The position numbers and the translations under genes are program-made. Below are positions 10,870 to 23,900 of a DNA stretch of 64,000 bases, one piece after another (position 1 is the stretch's first letter; every line of letters begins with the position of its first letter). Under the pieces are notes generated by a model. The model was given only the letters and a program-made list of their open reading frames with translations, was not told the origin of the DNA and searched no databases. Source of the DNA: Apostichopus japonicus (taxonomy: Eukaryota > Echinodermata > Holothuroidea > Aspidochirotida > Stichopodidae); assembly GCF_037975245.1 (NCBI RefSeq), contig NC_092568.1, positions 37,045,001-37,109,000 of the forward strand, written 5' to 3'.

Positions 10870-11600
10870 CAAATTGTTGTTTTCTCAACAACAGAATGTA
10901 TCGTGTCTTTGTTAGGGCTCCCTCTATTTTTAACTGCTTTAATTTAATAATCTCCGAGAGTAAGACCTAACTCGGAGATTTGATTCCATGTTCCCTTAAT
11001 GGTGCTACTAGGGTTAAAGTTAAGATATGTGATGGATGGCTCCTGGTTGGATTGTTCGATATTTTCACAGAAGTTGGACCCGTCTGTCTTTTGTAATTTG
11101 TTAAGTGTGTCCTACATTTTCTCAAAATCAGTAAATCAAGTCTGTTAACAGAATCTTATATCTTCACAATGGTGAACATTTCTGTGAATTTGTTATGCAT
11201 TTTATCAAAAGAAGAAGTTTGCTTATGTTTCTTATTGAATCGTCAGTTGGAGACATGAATGGAGAACCACCATGAGAACTTCAGAACAGCCCTTGATATT
11301 GCGGCAGCCAATGTTCAGAAGGAGTAGAACGACGTAAGCGTGAACATGAGACGTCAACCGATGGCTTAGCCATCGGGTCACGAGTTTACACCAAGAAAGA
11401 AAACTAGGATGCCGAAATTAATTACAATAGTTTGGGATGTTACTCCATATGGAGTTTTTGGGCGTCCTTATCCGGAAGATCGACTCTAAATCGTGAGTAG
11501 AGACCTATGTCGTTTCTGGTTCACAGTCAATACCTGAACCAGATTAAAGTGGTACAGAAAGTCACAAATCTAACGACAATGATGTTCTGGATGCTGACTG
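10870..11600. other. Unassigned sequence with decayed coding similarity, copy A
   Basis: Contains a short plus-strand piece (11,394-11,480) reading KLITIVWDVTPYGVFG and GRPYPE, continuous with a longer version in copy B. A roughly 70-bp stretch present in copy B at 28,750-28,818 is missing here, which breaks the frame. Otherwise I recognise nothing. Confidence 0.4.
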
Positions 11601-11963
11601 GTGGTCACCTGTAAACCATCTTATACAGACCACAGAATGTTGGGAAAAGACGAGGACGATGATTTAGATAACATTTTCAGTTCAGATGGTACTGTAAATT
11701 CCGATGTATCACCTTCACGGGTGAGCAATCAACAAGATGTTACTGATAAGGATGATGTCACTGAAACATCTAAACTTGGCAGAGTCCATGGGGCTCTAGG
11801 AATAGCAGGAGTAGTAATATCCTCTAAGTTGTTTCAGATGATGATGATGAAAATTGGAGACGGACTGCCAGCCGTTCCTCCATACGAAATACAGGAGTGT
11901 ACTCCAGTCCTGGTAAACTTTCGAGATCAGCGATACAGCAATAACTCCAGTCATGGCAAATAG
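11601..11963 (+). pseudogene. Unidentified acidic coding relic, copy A
   Basis: The open frame contains GKDEDDDLDNIFSSDGTVNS and SRVSNQQDVTDKDDVTE, rich in Asp and Ser. After about residue 75 a small insertion relative to copy B shifts the frame, and the copy B ending (VSDDDENWRRNASRSSIRK) is lost. I do not recognise the family. Preservation of the frame in both copies over about 180 nt suggests past coding function. A promoter or full gene structure is not visible. Confidence 0.4.
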
Positions 11964-11999
11964 ATCCCACTGTTTTGGCGAACATTTCACAAACTAAAC

Positions 12000-12790
12000 T
12001 CTTCTGACACAAATGCTTGCCAGATACTGATAGTTTCCATAGCTAGGAGCCTAGGGCAGCTTACTAGCTCAAACAAACCAATTTTCTAGTTTGAGAGTTT
12101 GTGATTTAAACATGTAACTACTGCTCATGTTTATAACAAAGTTACAATGCCAATTACGCCAAAATATGGTATGACAATTACACAAAAATTGAAGTTTGAT
12201 GCTCTGTTTTCAGTAACGAATAAACACTGAATATTAAATGGTGGTCTGCTTAATCGTATTTCTCTGTTATAAATGGTTCATTTCTGCCGAACAATAAGCG
12301 GCCAAAATGAGAATGTACGCGGAATGAATAATAGATTGCACTATCCAACTATGTTAGAAAACAAAAAACACATTTGTCTATGGTGTACGTAACTATGAAC
12401 GTAGAAACTGCCACCGTTACTTATGGCAGTGATGGTTTTGGTTCCTTTTTGAAATTCTGACTCGCGTTATGGACTGTACTTAATCAACCACCGGCGGAGT
12501 GGCAGCATTTCATGCCAAAGGCCACCGGGTCTACGGTTTAGAACAAGGTTTTGACACGTGTATCGCGCAAATTTGGCCAACCTTCGGTTGAACTTGCTAT
12601 CAGAGTAGAATTTAGGGGGTCACTTCCTATTTAAGTCGTCTCGATTAAATGTCTGTGCATGTCTTGAGTCAAATCTTAGTCTCGAGTTACCTCTCTATTG
12701 AAGAAAATTGACGAACTTGTTCAATTCAGCTAGTAAATCAGCTCCGTCACCAACCATCACTTTAATAATTGTTATTAAATAATGAGAGAA
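12000..12790. other. Right end of duplication copy A, no gene seen
   Basis: AT-rich sequence shared with 29,310-30,014. It holds a conserved short hairpin (CTGCCA...TGGCAG, 12,408-12,429; also at 29,699-29,720). No coding feature is supported. It is also the region downstream of SELENOL copy B. Confidence 0.4.
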
Positions 12791-13238
12791 AGAAGAATGA
12801 GAGAATACAATTATTGGTTGTATTTTCAACTTTAATATAAGTGGTTTTTACATGATGAATACTTTCATTTGTCATGTCAGTTTAGTAGAGTCCATTACAA
12901 CCGCAGAGAAGATGACATTCAAACTGTACAACCTTCTTTCTAATTTCTCATTCGACTCAAACTGAAGATTATTTGACAATATCCAGCCAACCCCAAATTG
13001 AGCTTACTACCTAATGAAGCCATCAAAACCTTTGGTATCACACAATGTTGCGTTTAATAGATACGAAATCGTTAACAATCTTGAAATGCTTTTTACGCTC
13101 GGACTGTGACCAAATACTCAAAAAGTTTACACATTTATCATAACCAGAGACTTCTACATAAAACTACCCTGGTGTAATTTGCCTCAGATTTTGGTATCTC
13201 ATTGGTACAGCAGCTCTTTTTTTTCAAATTGCATGGTA

Positions 13239-13239
<1 letters not shown>

Positions 13240-13271
<32 letters not shown>

Positions 13272-13300
13272 GGTGTGTGTGCGTGTGTGGGTGCATGTGT
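13240..13300. repeat. (TA)n(TG)n microsatellite
   Basis: TA repeats followed by TG-rich sequence. Confidence 0.9.
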
Positions 13301-13384
13301 GTAACTTCCCCTATCTTAACGTGTAAAAGGCAAAAATGGACAGCATTCCGTTAAGAGAGTACCCATAAAGATTTGTTTGTCACT

Positions 13385-13940
13385 TCCAGCTACATTCACA
13401 TGCGATGATTTAGAAAAATGCTTTCATAAAATCTCTATGGGAACAAGCTTAACAATTCCATTTCCCCCTTTCTACTTCATATAGGATCTTTATCAGGTTT
13501 CTAACAGGAGATATTCGAAATGTTTTTTTTTTTTTTTGGTATTAAACAGGTACCCCACTAAGAATGAGCTAAGTTCCAACAAGATTCACATGTTTTACCG
13601 ATTTTGAACCTAATCTTCATAAAATCCTTCCGGGAAACCTGTTTAACAATATAAATTTTCTTCAAGCTATAAGAAAGTCATTCCTCAAAATGAAATGTTT
13701 TGACTAAAAAGAAAAAAACTTATACAAATTTGTTATAAAATATGCTGTGACACTGCTACTAAATTATAATAAACGTGACATATTCTGAAATACTTAAATA
13801 ACCTAATTACATTTGTAAAGTTGCGTTGTTAAACAAATACCCCTCGCAGATCGAGTAAAGTTCCAACAAGATTCATACGTTTTAACGATTTAGAATCTAG
13901 CCTTCATAAAATCCTCCCGGGAAACCTGTTTAACAATTTA
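13385..13940. repeat. Three related blocks sharing a TTCATAAAATC core
   Basis: Blocks near 13,395-13,470, 13,565-13,650 and 13,850-13,940 share the order ATTCACATG, GATTT, TTCATAAAATC, GGGAAACCTGTTTAACAAT. The last two are about 287 bp apart and roughly 85 percent identical. Function unknown. Confidence 0.65.
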
Positions 13941-14857
13941 CACTTTTCCTCTCTCCTGCCTTTTCCTGCGGAAACTCCTTCAATTATGAAACAGTAAAAT
14001 TAATTTTGATAAATTTATGCAGTGTTGTATGTTATTTTATGCATTTTTAGACTTGCAAAAGTTAGTTCCTGTAGTTACTTAGATTTCCATTTGAAAACAA
14101 TTTATAATGTCTGTGAAAGAAAAGAAAGAAAAAAACAAAACAAAACAAAATAAAACCTTAATTTAAATTGATAAACCTTAATTTAATTTAAATAAAGATA
14201 ATTTTAAGTAAACAAAATCAGACGCTCCAATCCTTGTTATTATATGTAACTATTATTTTCTGAATAACTTCTCCAGCTTTTATATCACAATATGTGCATC
14301 ACATATATGGCTCAACTTTTCTTCGTAACTATTTTTGATACTGCATTTCACTAAACTTTTTGGCCATGTACAATCTTTGGTGTACTATGTAACTACTATT
14401 TTCCAGTACCAGTGCCCAAGTGTGATGTACTCTCGAGTTTTAATGGTTCAGAGTACCAGGGTCAATCCCTTGGACTATGAACTGGTACACTTAAACACAC
14501 GAGGTAATACTATCAAACTCATCACAGGCCTTAATTGGTTCTCATTCGTCAGGATAAAGGCCACTTGACAAGTGCTAACATGCAAACTTTCTAATAGGGG
14601 ACAGGACAATGGGAAACCCGCCCCCTCCCCATGCAAGGCAGACAGTATCAAGCATTTGCGCTCCCACCCAACAAAATATTCCAGCTCTGCACGACTAAGG
14701 GCTCGGTGTCGAGTGCAGGTCGAGATGAAGTGAGAGTGCACAGTTGGTTCACAGTTGGTCAACAGCTCTGAATCTTGAACCGGGGCCCCTGGCACTCAAG
14801 CTAATCAACTGCATTCACCTCAGGTGAATATTTACTGTAGAACAAGATTCAACTCAC

Positions 14858-14965
14858 CTTCAAAGTTTCAATGAGTTGGTCTACAGGTGAACGATCCATG
14901 GGCGTAATGCCGCAATGAACGAATACAAAGTTTCCATCTTTGTCCAAAATGATGTCTCCCCCATT
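14858..14965 (-). CDS. SELENOL: C-terminal exon 7 of SELENOL copy B
   Basis: The acceptor is TTTGTCTTCACAG and the donor GTGAGT; 36 codons, phase 0 at both ends. The peptide starts NGGDIILDKDG and carries FVFVHCG and DRSPVDQLIETLK. This is the equivalent of the segment that closes the thioredoxin fold in PRXL2C (GTLILGPGNNIHFIHR region). It is the only copy of this exon in the window, since its partner in copy A would lie about 2.3 kb left of position 1. Confidence 0.85.
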
Positions 14966-17900
14966 CTGTGAAGACAAACATTAGAAGAAAAGTTTTATAC
15001 AAAGTTGACAAATTCAGTCTTGAATCACTTTTCAAAATGTTCACAAGTGAGAGTTTAGCTCAAAGCAGGAATCATGGTTTTATTCTCAGTTTGAGATGGT
15101 ATGGCAGCTTTTCTGCAGTATTCATAAAATCTGAAATATCAAAGCAAGAAAACCTTTTGGATTCCTTGTCATACAATTTGCTCAAAATTCAAAGTTCTGT
15201 AACTATCTGACTAATAGAGCAAGTGAGTTGAATTCGTCCAAGAATTAAGTGAGAACCAGAAAAGATTGTAGAAATCCGTTGTGAGCATCAACCATGTCAT
15301 TCACTCATAAAGATTTTACATCATAGAATTTAAACCAAAATGTTTCAATATCCATATTTTGAATTTATTATGTTTAAAAGGCTTATCAGTTTTTGATGCC
15401 TGTCGACCTTATGTGATCTTTGACCTCTACTAGTTTCCACAGGATTCTTGCACTCACCAAGCTGGATCTACATATAATGTATGAAATTCAACAAAGATGT
15501 ACTTTTTGAGTTATCGCGGTCACAATTTTTGTTGACCTCATTGAACCCAAATGACCATTTAAACTTCACAGAAAACAATGGGCGTCTTGTACTCAATAGG
15601 ACGGATCCACATTCCAAGTATGAAATTAATCTTCTATTAACTTTTGAGTGCCATCACCATCGCATAGATTAGTTTTTCCTCCGGCTAGTAATAAAACAAT
15701 TGGTGTCTTTTAGTTCATTCAAAAGGGGCTTACTATGAGCAACGTGGATACATTTTCAAAATAGTCCAACACAAGGGCCACATTTATTTGAACTTTTGTT
15801 TAATAATAACAATAACTAACTATGTAAATGTGATATCTCACATGAAATATAAACTTTCACTGTTTTAGAAAGTTTTCGGCGTGGAAACGTGTGACTAAAC
15901 ATTACTGTCAGTGGGCATCCCTGTGTTCCTTTTACAGTGATTCCATTAAGAGTGATAGTAAGTTTCCTGCTGTAACTAGTTGCAACCAGTTATAGTATTC
16001 CCACATTTGAGTGGAGTTGGTCGAGCTTGCAAAATCTTTCTTGACAAATGTAGTATACCGGTCCGTGGGAAGATAGTAAAACCATATGAGTTTCCTTTTC
16101 CGATGATACGCTTAGGCCAAACTTTTCTGTTGTACGCGTAGTGAGCCTCCAGGAGGATCATCAGCAAAAAAAGTTATTATATTTACCTAAAGTAAGTCTA
16201 CCCTCCTCCTCCCCCCCCCCCCTTCGCCCTCCTCTCCTCACAGAGCAACTTTCGTCAATGAGCATATTTAGACTGCCTTGAGCTGGTAAAGATTACATCG
16301 ATATCTCTATTTCAAGGAAACTTAGTAAGTATATGAGATACAGTTTGTTACACGTTGTTGCACACGTAGAAACTTGTTATTGGTTACCTTAGCTTACCAT
16401 TTAATACCCTTGTTAAAAACAATGTTACTATTGCATGCCAATAGACAAATCTCCTCCCCCCCCCCCTTCCATATATCTGTCAAAGAACTTGAGGCGCCTT
16501 GTTATGAATTAAATTAATGAAAACATTTGTATTTGTATTGAACATATTTAGACTGCCTTGAGCTGGTAAAGATTACATCAGTGCCATTATTTCAAGGAAA
16601 CTTAGGAAGTATATGAGATACAGATTGCTACACGTTGTTGCACACGTAGAAACTTGTTATTGGTTACCTTAGCTTACCATTTCATACCCTTGAACAGTGT
16701 TACTATTGCATGCCAATAGACAACTCCTCCCCAACCTCCCCCCCCCCAACCTCCCAACCCCCTCCCCCTCCATACATCTGTCAAAGAACTTAAGGCTTTT
16801 TGATTGGATGTTTTTACTTTATTTTGCAAGTTTAATACACATTTTTTATCAAAGGAAGAAATTGCTTAAGATTTATATTTGCGTGATTTAGCAGATCCAT
16901 GTTTTCGTATGTAATCGTAGTCATCACTATGAAAACCAATGCACATGCATGATAAGATTTCAAATCTGCGTCACTTAGAGGAGAAGGGAGCCTAGCCGGT
17001 CTTTTCTACCTTATGAAACAGAGGTGAGGGAACCTAATTGCCTCAAACAAATCAAACAAGTCTATTGTTAGAAATCATGTTCAAACAGTCACGTCAGGCG
17101 ATCAACATCCATCTCCCACCATGTGTGACATCCTATTTACACTTGGAGGTTTTTGTTTAGCTTTTTTTTTTGGTTGGGGGGGGGGGGGCTTTTTCTGTTT
17201 TGGTGGAGATGATATATATAACAGTTGTTAAAGCAACACCAACTGTACATAGATTCATTAACACCCATGATGTTTCTACCTGTAATATTTGCAAACACGG
17301 CCTCTACTAACAACAGGAAATAATGTAATTAATGAAATAGAAGTCAAATTGCATCACCGAGGGCTATTTGGGGATGTAATGTTTAGACTTGTACATGGTA
17401 TCTCCAAGAATGGACAAAACAATTCCTTAATAACTGCTCAAAACTTCAACCCCATCACCTGCTATCAAACATGGTACGACAATGTTTTCTGTTTGCATTC
17501 TCTTTAACAAATATAATTACCCCGTTATAGTTACACAAGAGGGTCAGTATATATAACGCTACTAAGCTGTTCCACTCTCGTTTACCTGTAACAGATCATC
17601 GACATGGTAAATAGGATGAGTCTTCGGAACTGTGGCCACTGAGTTAGCATGGGGAAAGATGGCCTTTGAATTCCATGAACTCGAAGCTGATTCTTGAAGC
17701 CCGACTGAGTAGTAAATCTGAAAACAAAGGAAAATATTATGAAATGGATACATGAATGATTGAACAAAAACACAAAATATTTCCAAAACGTTTTTTTTTA
17801 TAATTTTTTTTTTAAACGTTTTAAACTTTTTTTTTCCGTGTGGTCCCAGTGAAAGAGGATCGAGGGAAGCAACCATTAAAGTACAAATTAATGTCCCATA

Positions 17901-20900
17901 AATAATTCATAGATTGAAATTAAATAATTCCAATAAAGTTTGTTGCCCAAGCTGAGGGTATTGCATATGAAAAACTCCAACTGAATGATTTCTGAAAGGA
18001 AGTGAGGTTTTCTTGTTTTTTGCTTCATGTCAACCCTTAAAGAAAAGCAAATTGATGAAATTTTCCAGTACAATTCTTATCCAAACAAAATGTTGTCTTT
18101 CACCACGAAAAAAATATTGTATCATTCATGAAACAAAAAGGATTTTTTTCCTAACCAATTAACGCGATAATTTTCCCTGCCTGGAGACGAACTGTCTCCA
18201 TCAATCCCATTTTCCATTCCATTCCATTTTCATCATTGAATAGTATAAATTATTTCCAGTGTTGTAAATTTATGGAACAATATTAACAATAATCCCCTAT
18301 GTCAGTCTCCCCCCCCCCCCCAAGTAATAATTAAGAAAATGTATATAAAAATTGAGACGAAGAATATTGAATTAACTCTTAATTAATTACTATTATTGTC
18401 TTTGGTTCCTATTAAATGATATTCTGTTAATTCTGATACAAAAGATTTTTTTTAATTACAACTACGGCTTTCCTCAATTTCTCTGTGCATATTTTCAGTC
18501 GGCTTAGAGCCATATTCGACGTTTCGTTTTTTTTTCTCAAATTTGAAAATTGATAGATTGCTAGTATTTTCCGATGAAAGACTTTTAATGAGTATAGCAC
18601 GGTGACATTTGCGAGAGAAAGAACAAATATTCAACAATCGAAACAACAGAATATAGAAATTTTCATCAGAAATATGTCAAGTTTTGTGTGAAGTTTTTTT
18701 TTTGTTAAATTTAGAAACAGATCAAAACAAAGATAAATTATTTGCTATAATTCATGTTGTTTTGCAGATTGTTTGATTTTTGAACTGCCATGAATCATGA
18801 ATAGTTTATAACAGGCTTAAATAATGTTACTATACGATATGGGAAAGCTTCTCTTTAACATATGTACTGTAAGCAGTTGGATAAAAGGGCCAGTTATAGG
18901 CAAGCATTCAGCAGGTATATACTATGTAATCATCAGTTATAGGGTGGCGGGGCAAATTTTAAATATTTTTTTCTTGTTGGCCGGGGGGGGGGCGTGCAGG
19001 AGATGCTCAGGGACGGGTGGACGGATATATCAGCAGGCTGTTAGTTTGCTTGAAAAACAATACTCAAGGAAGAATCAAGTTCTCTTAATTAACTCACCTC
19101 TCGTTTTTTGTCGCTAAGTACATCAAATTGACAACCTGTTGCGTCGATCCACTGTCTGACTCCATCAGGTGGACCAAAGGATATGAAGATTACCTTACAG
19201 TTGAGTCCTTTGAGCACATCTGCCTGCTCCTGTAGAGCAGACAGGTGCTGACGTCACGGGGGTCATTGAGAATGCCGGAGAAGGACCAAGAGGATGCTAT
19301 TCTCCCCTGTCAGGAAGTCGGACAGAGTGGTTTGTCTGGAACAAGAGATAGTTATTCCCAGTTAAACACTCCTTTCTGCGCCATGCCTCGCTCGTTTCAG
19401 ATTCATTTTCCAATTTATTTCAGCTTTCATTTTGAGCTGAACATGCAATTTTATAGTGGCCGACTGAATCTGCTCGACAAGTTTTCCAAACCTAACAAGA
19501 ACTTTATTTAATGTAATGTTATTTGCAATTGAAAGAACTAACTAACTTTCCTAGAGTTCGTAACGAAATGAAACGATAGCGGCAGTAATATATGACTTCA
19601 GTTCGATCCACAACATTTTGAAGCCTAGATACTTTACATATATTATGCAACACATTTATAAAAGCATATGAACAGATCAGCACTTTCAAATTTTGTTTCA
19701 TATTTAGCTTAAATGAAACATAACTGTTTCGTGATTACAAATTAGAATGTGAATTTGTGAGCACACATATTCATGAAATTCTATTTTTCTATCATAAATA
19801 GTATTAAATTCAATCTTGACAAATGCATTTGTCTATAACACTCCACACTTTGGAAACAGCTTTACAAATTGCATTCATCACCCAGGACTAACTTCAAAGG
19901 CATTAAAGTCAGGTACGTAGCCAGCCTTGTTCATATGAGGTGGCAAAGCCAATTATCTATACACTTTTTAATAAGAGAATTTAAGTTTACTTAACGCTTG
20001 AATGGGTATGACAATTCATTACAACATGTAGGCTGTACCCTCTGTTATGCCTTCAGATGTTAGAGGTGGGGATCACACAATTTGACTGATATCAATTTGG
20101 GGAGGGGTTCTAAGGGTGAGAGGTACTGTCCCCGCTTTGAACTCGAAACTTCGTGTTGAGGGTACTTTGCCTTCTGCTCACCGTGCAAACCCACCCCAAT
20201 GCTTCCTCTGGCTATGCCGCTGGATGTATGAATCTTACAAACTGAACATCTGTAAGACTAACTTTGACAAGTATATACTCTATCAGTACTGTGAGACTTG
20301 CCACTTGGTATTACGTTTGAGCTTAACCATAAATAACAAGTATGCATGCTGCATGTCAGACTAGATGACAAACCATAACTGACCACGACGAAATTCATTC
20401 TTTATTTAATTACGTCCTGTCCCCCATAAACCAACCTATTCCAAATGTGTGAAATGAATTACTTTTCTGTTCGACCATCAACAAGGGTCACATCGACTGG
20501 GCCTCTGGAACCAACTTTTGCCTCAGTTACCGTACTTTTCACCATTCTCTGATCACATTTTAGCAATGATTCATCCCATTCATCCTGAAAAAAAAAATGA
20601 TTTTAGTTGTAAAGATAATTATAACTCATATTTACATAGTGTGATAAATGCATGTTAAAGAAACATTGACACAGAATGAGGCTGTTTTTCTTCTTTAGGA
20701 TGCAAATTAAAGTGATCAGTAACCATTAGTCATAGTTGTCACGCTTCTAAACAAATGAAATTCCAGATTTGTTTGAGACCAAAGCATGTTTTACGATTTT
20801 TTTCCCTACAGGACCTACAAACTTTTGAGGACCTAATGTTTAGGCTGCCACTCTTGCGAAATGAATGCTGCCCCATTGACCTTTGGTCGGAGGATGTCGA

Positions 20901-23900
20901 AAAAGCCATGAAGCCCAACATGGCATGCCATATTCTTACCTTTGCCATCTCTACAATGAAGGCTGCGACGGAAATTCGCAAATTGCAGATGACAATAATT
21001 TATTTTTTCGTATTTCTTTAATGTTATAGTCCTGTGCTGAGTGACAAGAAGCCTATCATATTTTGCACTATTGCTGTGTTACTCTATGCTGAACTTCCCT
21101 GTATTAACTTCCACTACTTTACTTTGCAATCATCCAACTGTTCTGATTTGAGACACACTATACCATACACGATACTGCACTACTGGGGTATGGTCTCTGG
21201 ATTGTATAGTCTCAAACATTTATGCACTGTTCTGAATCATTCTGCAAAATGTTCTGCACCTTATGTAGTGTAATGATCTGCGATGTACTGCGACTTCCAG
21301 TGCGCATTCACTACACGTCATGTCTCACACTATTCTGCATTGTTTTGAACTACCCTGTCAATGTTCTTCAACTCACCGACCATGCGTTTTAATGCAATGC
21401 GCTTCACTGAATTTCCCTGAACAAGTTCACGTCAGTACAGTAGTTGCTAGTGGTCTTAAAAGCAACATGTAACCAACAGCATGTAAGCTAAGTATGTATC
21501 AAGTAATGACAATGCTTTGTAATGTCCCTGCTCTTCGGGGAATAAACCTATCCTGCACTATACTGCCTAACCTATACACTGCCTTGTGCTGTGCTACCCA
21601 CCAAGGTTCAGCTCTGAGTAACAATTGCCTTTACTTTCTGACCCTGTAGGTGTCCTATTCCACCCACAGTATTATGTTATGTATGTTTCTTTGCTGTCCT
21701 AGCTGCAATGTTCTGCCCTACAATACCTTAATATACCAGGGGTTTCGATTAAATTTATACGAGGGCCAGAGAGAACATTGGTGGTAGCAAAGAGGGAAAG
21801 AGTACTAAGATCTCACCATATCTAGATTGAACAATGAGCAGGCTAGGGCAGTAGGTTGCCCAGGCCTACGACCTGGAGGGTCTGTCCACCTGATTAGTGC
21901 AAGAATCTGGGTTGAAATATATTGTAGGCCACACTTGGCCCACATGCCATCTCTTGAGAACCTACAACAGAAACTATTCCCTTTTCCTTTTTGTTTTATG
22001 AATTGTGCATACAATTTCTAAGAAACAGTATTCTTGGTTTGCCATGTTAATTCCACTCATTAATGTTTATATTATTCTCTAAGCAAACTGATACAACTAT
22101 ATTGGACTCATGGTGAGGGTTTCCTTGTGTGGTATTTTCTTTCTCTTAGTATGTCAATAAAGTATTTGGAATAAAATACCCTTTCTATTACATTTAATAC
22201 ACAATACAAGGTACACCTTACACCTTATTGAAGAAAGTACTTTACCTCCAACTCTAGCAGTTCGTCAAAGCAATCTCGTACATCGGGATCATGAAAGAAC
22301 TTTTCAAACAATGATTCAAAAGCACTTCTGGTCCCAACTTTCAAACTGAAATAAAGAGAAACTTAATGAATTACTATCATGAGAGAGCTTAATTCTGATA
22401 TTTGGTAAATTACCAAATTCTGGTAGTGGTACACAACTGTTACACCCCTCCCCCTCCCCTCCAAAGAAAATACAACGAATACTATATTTTCTTACATAGT
22501 GAAATATTAAAGTGTTGTATGTTATCACACAATATCATAATATTTATGCCCACAAGTAACAGTTATGGTCAAGTGGTTAGGGCAGTGGACTTGTGATCTA
22601 AGGATAACAGGTGCGAGCCCTGGCCAGATTATTGCGTTGTGTCCTTCACCCAGGTGTATAAATGGGGAAATGCGAGGTGACTTGTAAATAATATAGTTGC
22701 GTGCGCCGGTTTGTGGCTGCACCCTATGGGAAGTCCCCCAGAGGACACGTGGCTGTGGTGCCCCAGGAGATATTGTTTGAATTGTGCACACTTTGGAGTG
22801 TAGGTGTGACAAGTTACCAATGACCTGGGTTAAGTACAAAGCGCATAGAACTTCTGGATTATGCGCTATATAAATAACGGGGTAATAATAATAATAATAA
22901 TAAACCAACAACTGTATACCAAGTTTGGATATTATCTGTGGCGGTATTGCAAATTAAAAATGTTGGTCCTTCCCCAAAATAACCTTTTGCGCCTAAATGG
23001 TCCGAAAAATATCCAGCCCAAACAAAGTGGCTCAAATACATTTAGGCCCCCCCCCCCTCCCCTACAGATTAAACCCTACAAAATGTAGACCCAAATGATC
23101 CCAAAAATATTGGGTCCCACAAAACATGGGCCGAAAAAGTGTGTCCCAAAGTGCCTTTGAGGTGGAAATAAGCTTTGCCCTCCCATCACCCCAAGCAATA
23201 TCCTCCTTCTATGGCAATTAAACTCACTCCCTGAAGGCAGTTGCATATGCCCTGATTAGTGGACCACCGGTGGAACCAAGGAGGTCATTGAAATCTGTAA
23301 GAGATAGATACAGTAGTTAGGACACAAACAGATCATGCATGATACAGGGTTACAGTACCTTAACAAATCAGATATATATATATATATATATACAGCTATA
23401 TATATACAGCTATATATATATATATTAATATAACTATATATTATATATATAGTTATATTGGTCACAGGGTTACATTCCTGTCCAGGGACTGGCAAACCTG
23501 GAAGCGGAAGGTCTCATGTGTAGAGTGGGATAGGGCTAAAGGATATATAGATTAGAAATCTCAGGTTTACTAGTATTTTGCAGAGGTAAAGTGACCCTTC
23601 TATACAACTGCACGAGTTTCAGATTTTGGCACTGTACAACAGGCAAGATCACTGAACTATCACTAGATGCATTGTAGCTAAAAGAATGGTATGCATGTGC
23701 CTTTAAAATAATTACAAATTTCCAATGTTTCATAAAAACCAAGAATCTTCCCAAATTCTTCTTGTGATTGATATGTATGGTAATCTTAAAATCCTCCCCC
23801 CCCCCCCCCCCCACGTCAAAAATTCGGGCCAAATAATTGAAAGTGTAAAACATCATTGTTTTAAGACAATTCTATTTGCAGTTTCAGGTAATTGTACTGG

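Larger units (their letters stand above)
1..12790. repeat. Segmental duplication, copy A (left copy)
   Basis: This block is repeated at about 17,157-30,014 with high identity along its length, including exons, introns and mobile elements. The window start (poly-T then poly-G then a shared tract) matches 17,160 onwards. Similarity ends near 12,790 against 30,014, so the offset is about 17.2 kb. The copies differ by small indels and by several larger ones: about 320 bp near 2,605-2,925 is missing from copy B, two SINE insertions are copy-specific, and about 70 bp is missing from copy A at 11,480. Copy A starts before the window, so the equivalent of 12,790-17,157 lies off its left end. Divergence of a few percent suggests an old event and not an assembly haplotig, but haplotypic duplication cannot be excluded from sequence alone. 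Confidence 0.9.
12791..14857. other. 3' region of SELENOL copy B (terminal exon and 3' UTR expected here)
   Basis: The last coding exon and the SECIS of the minus-strand SELENOL copy B should lie here. Candidate acceptors with pyrimidine tracts precede 14598 (CCCCTATTAG), 14115 (CTTTTCTTTCACAG) and 13694 (TTCTTTTTAG). The region also contains (TA)n(TG)n at 13,240-13,300 and related blocks near 13,390, 13,570 and 13,855. I could not identify a SECIS by eye. Confidence 0.45.

Noticed and set aside
12497-12545. Minus-strand ATGA...TGAT as a SECIS candidate
   Set aside because: The spacing is too short for a SECIS stem and apical loop, and copy B does not keep it.
13600-13935. Repeated TTTTATGAA...AAATC...TGAAT blocks as SECIS candidates
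   Set aside because: The bases around the ATGA and TGA do not form the required stem; the pairing seen uses the TGA bases in a different hairpin.
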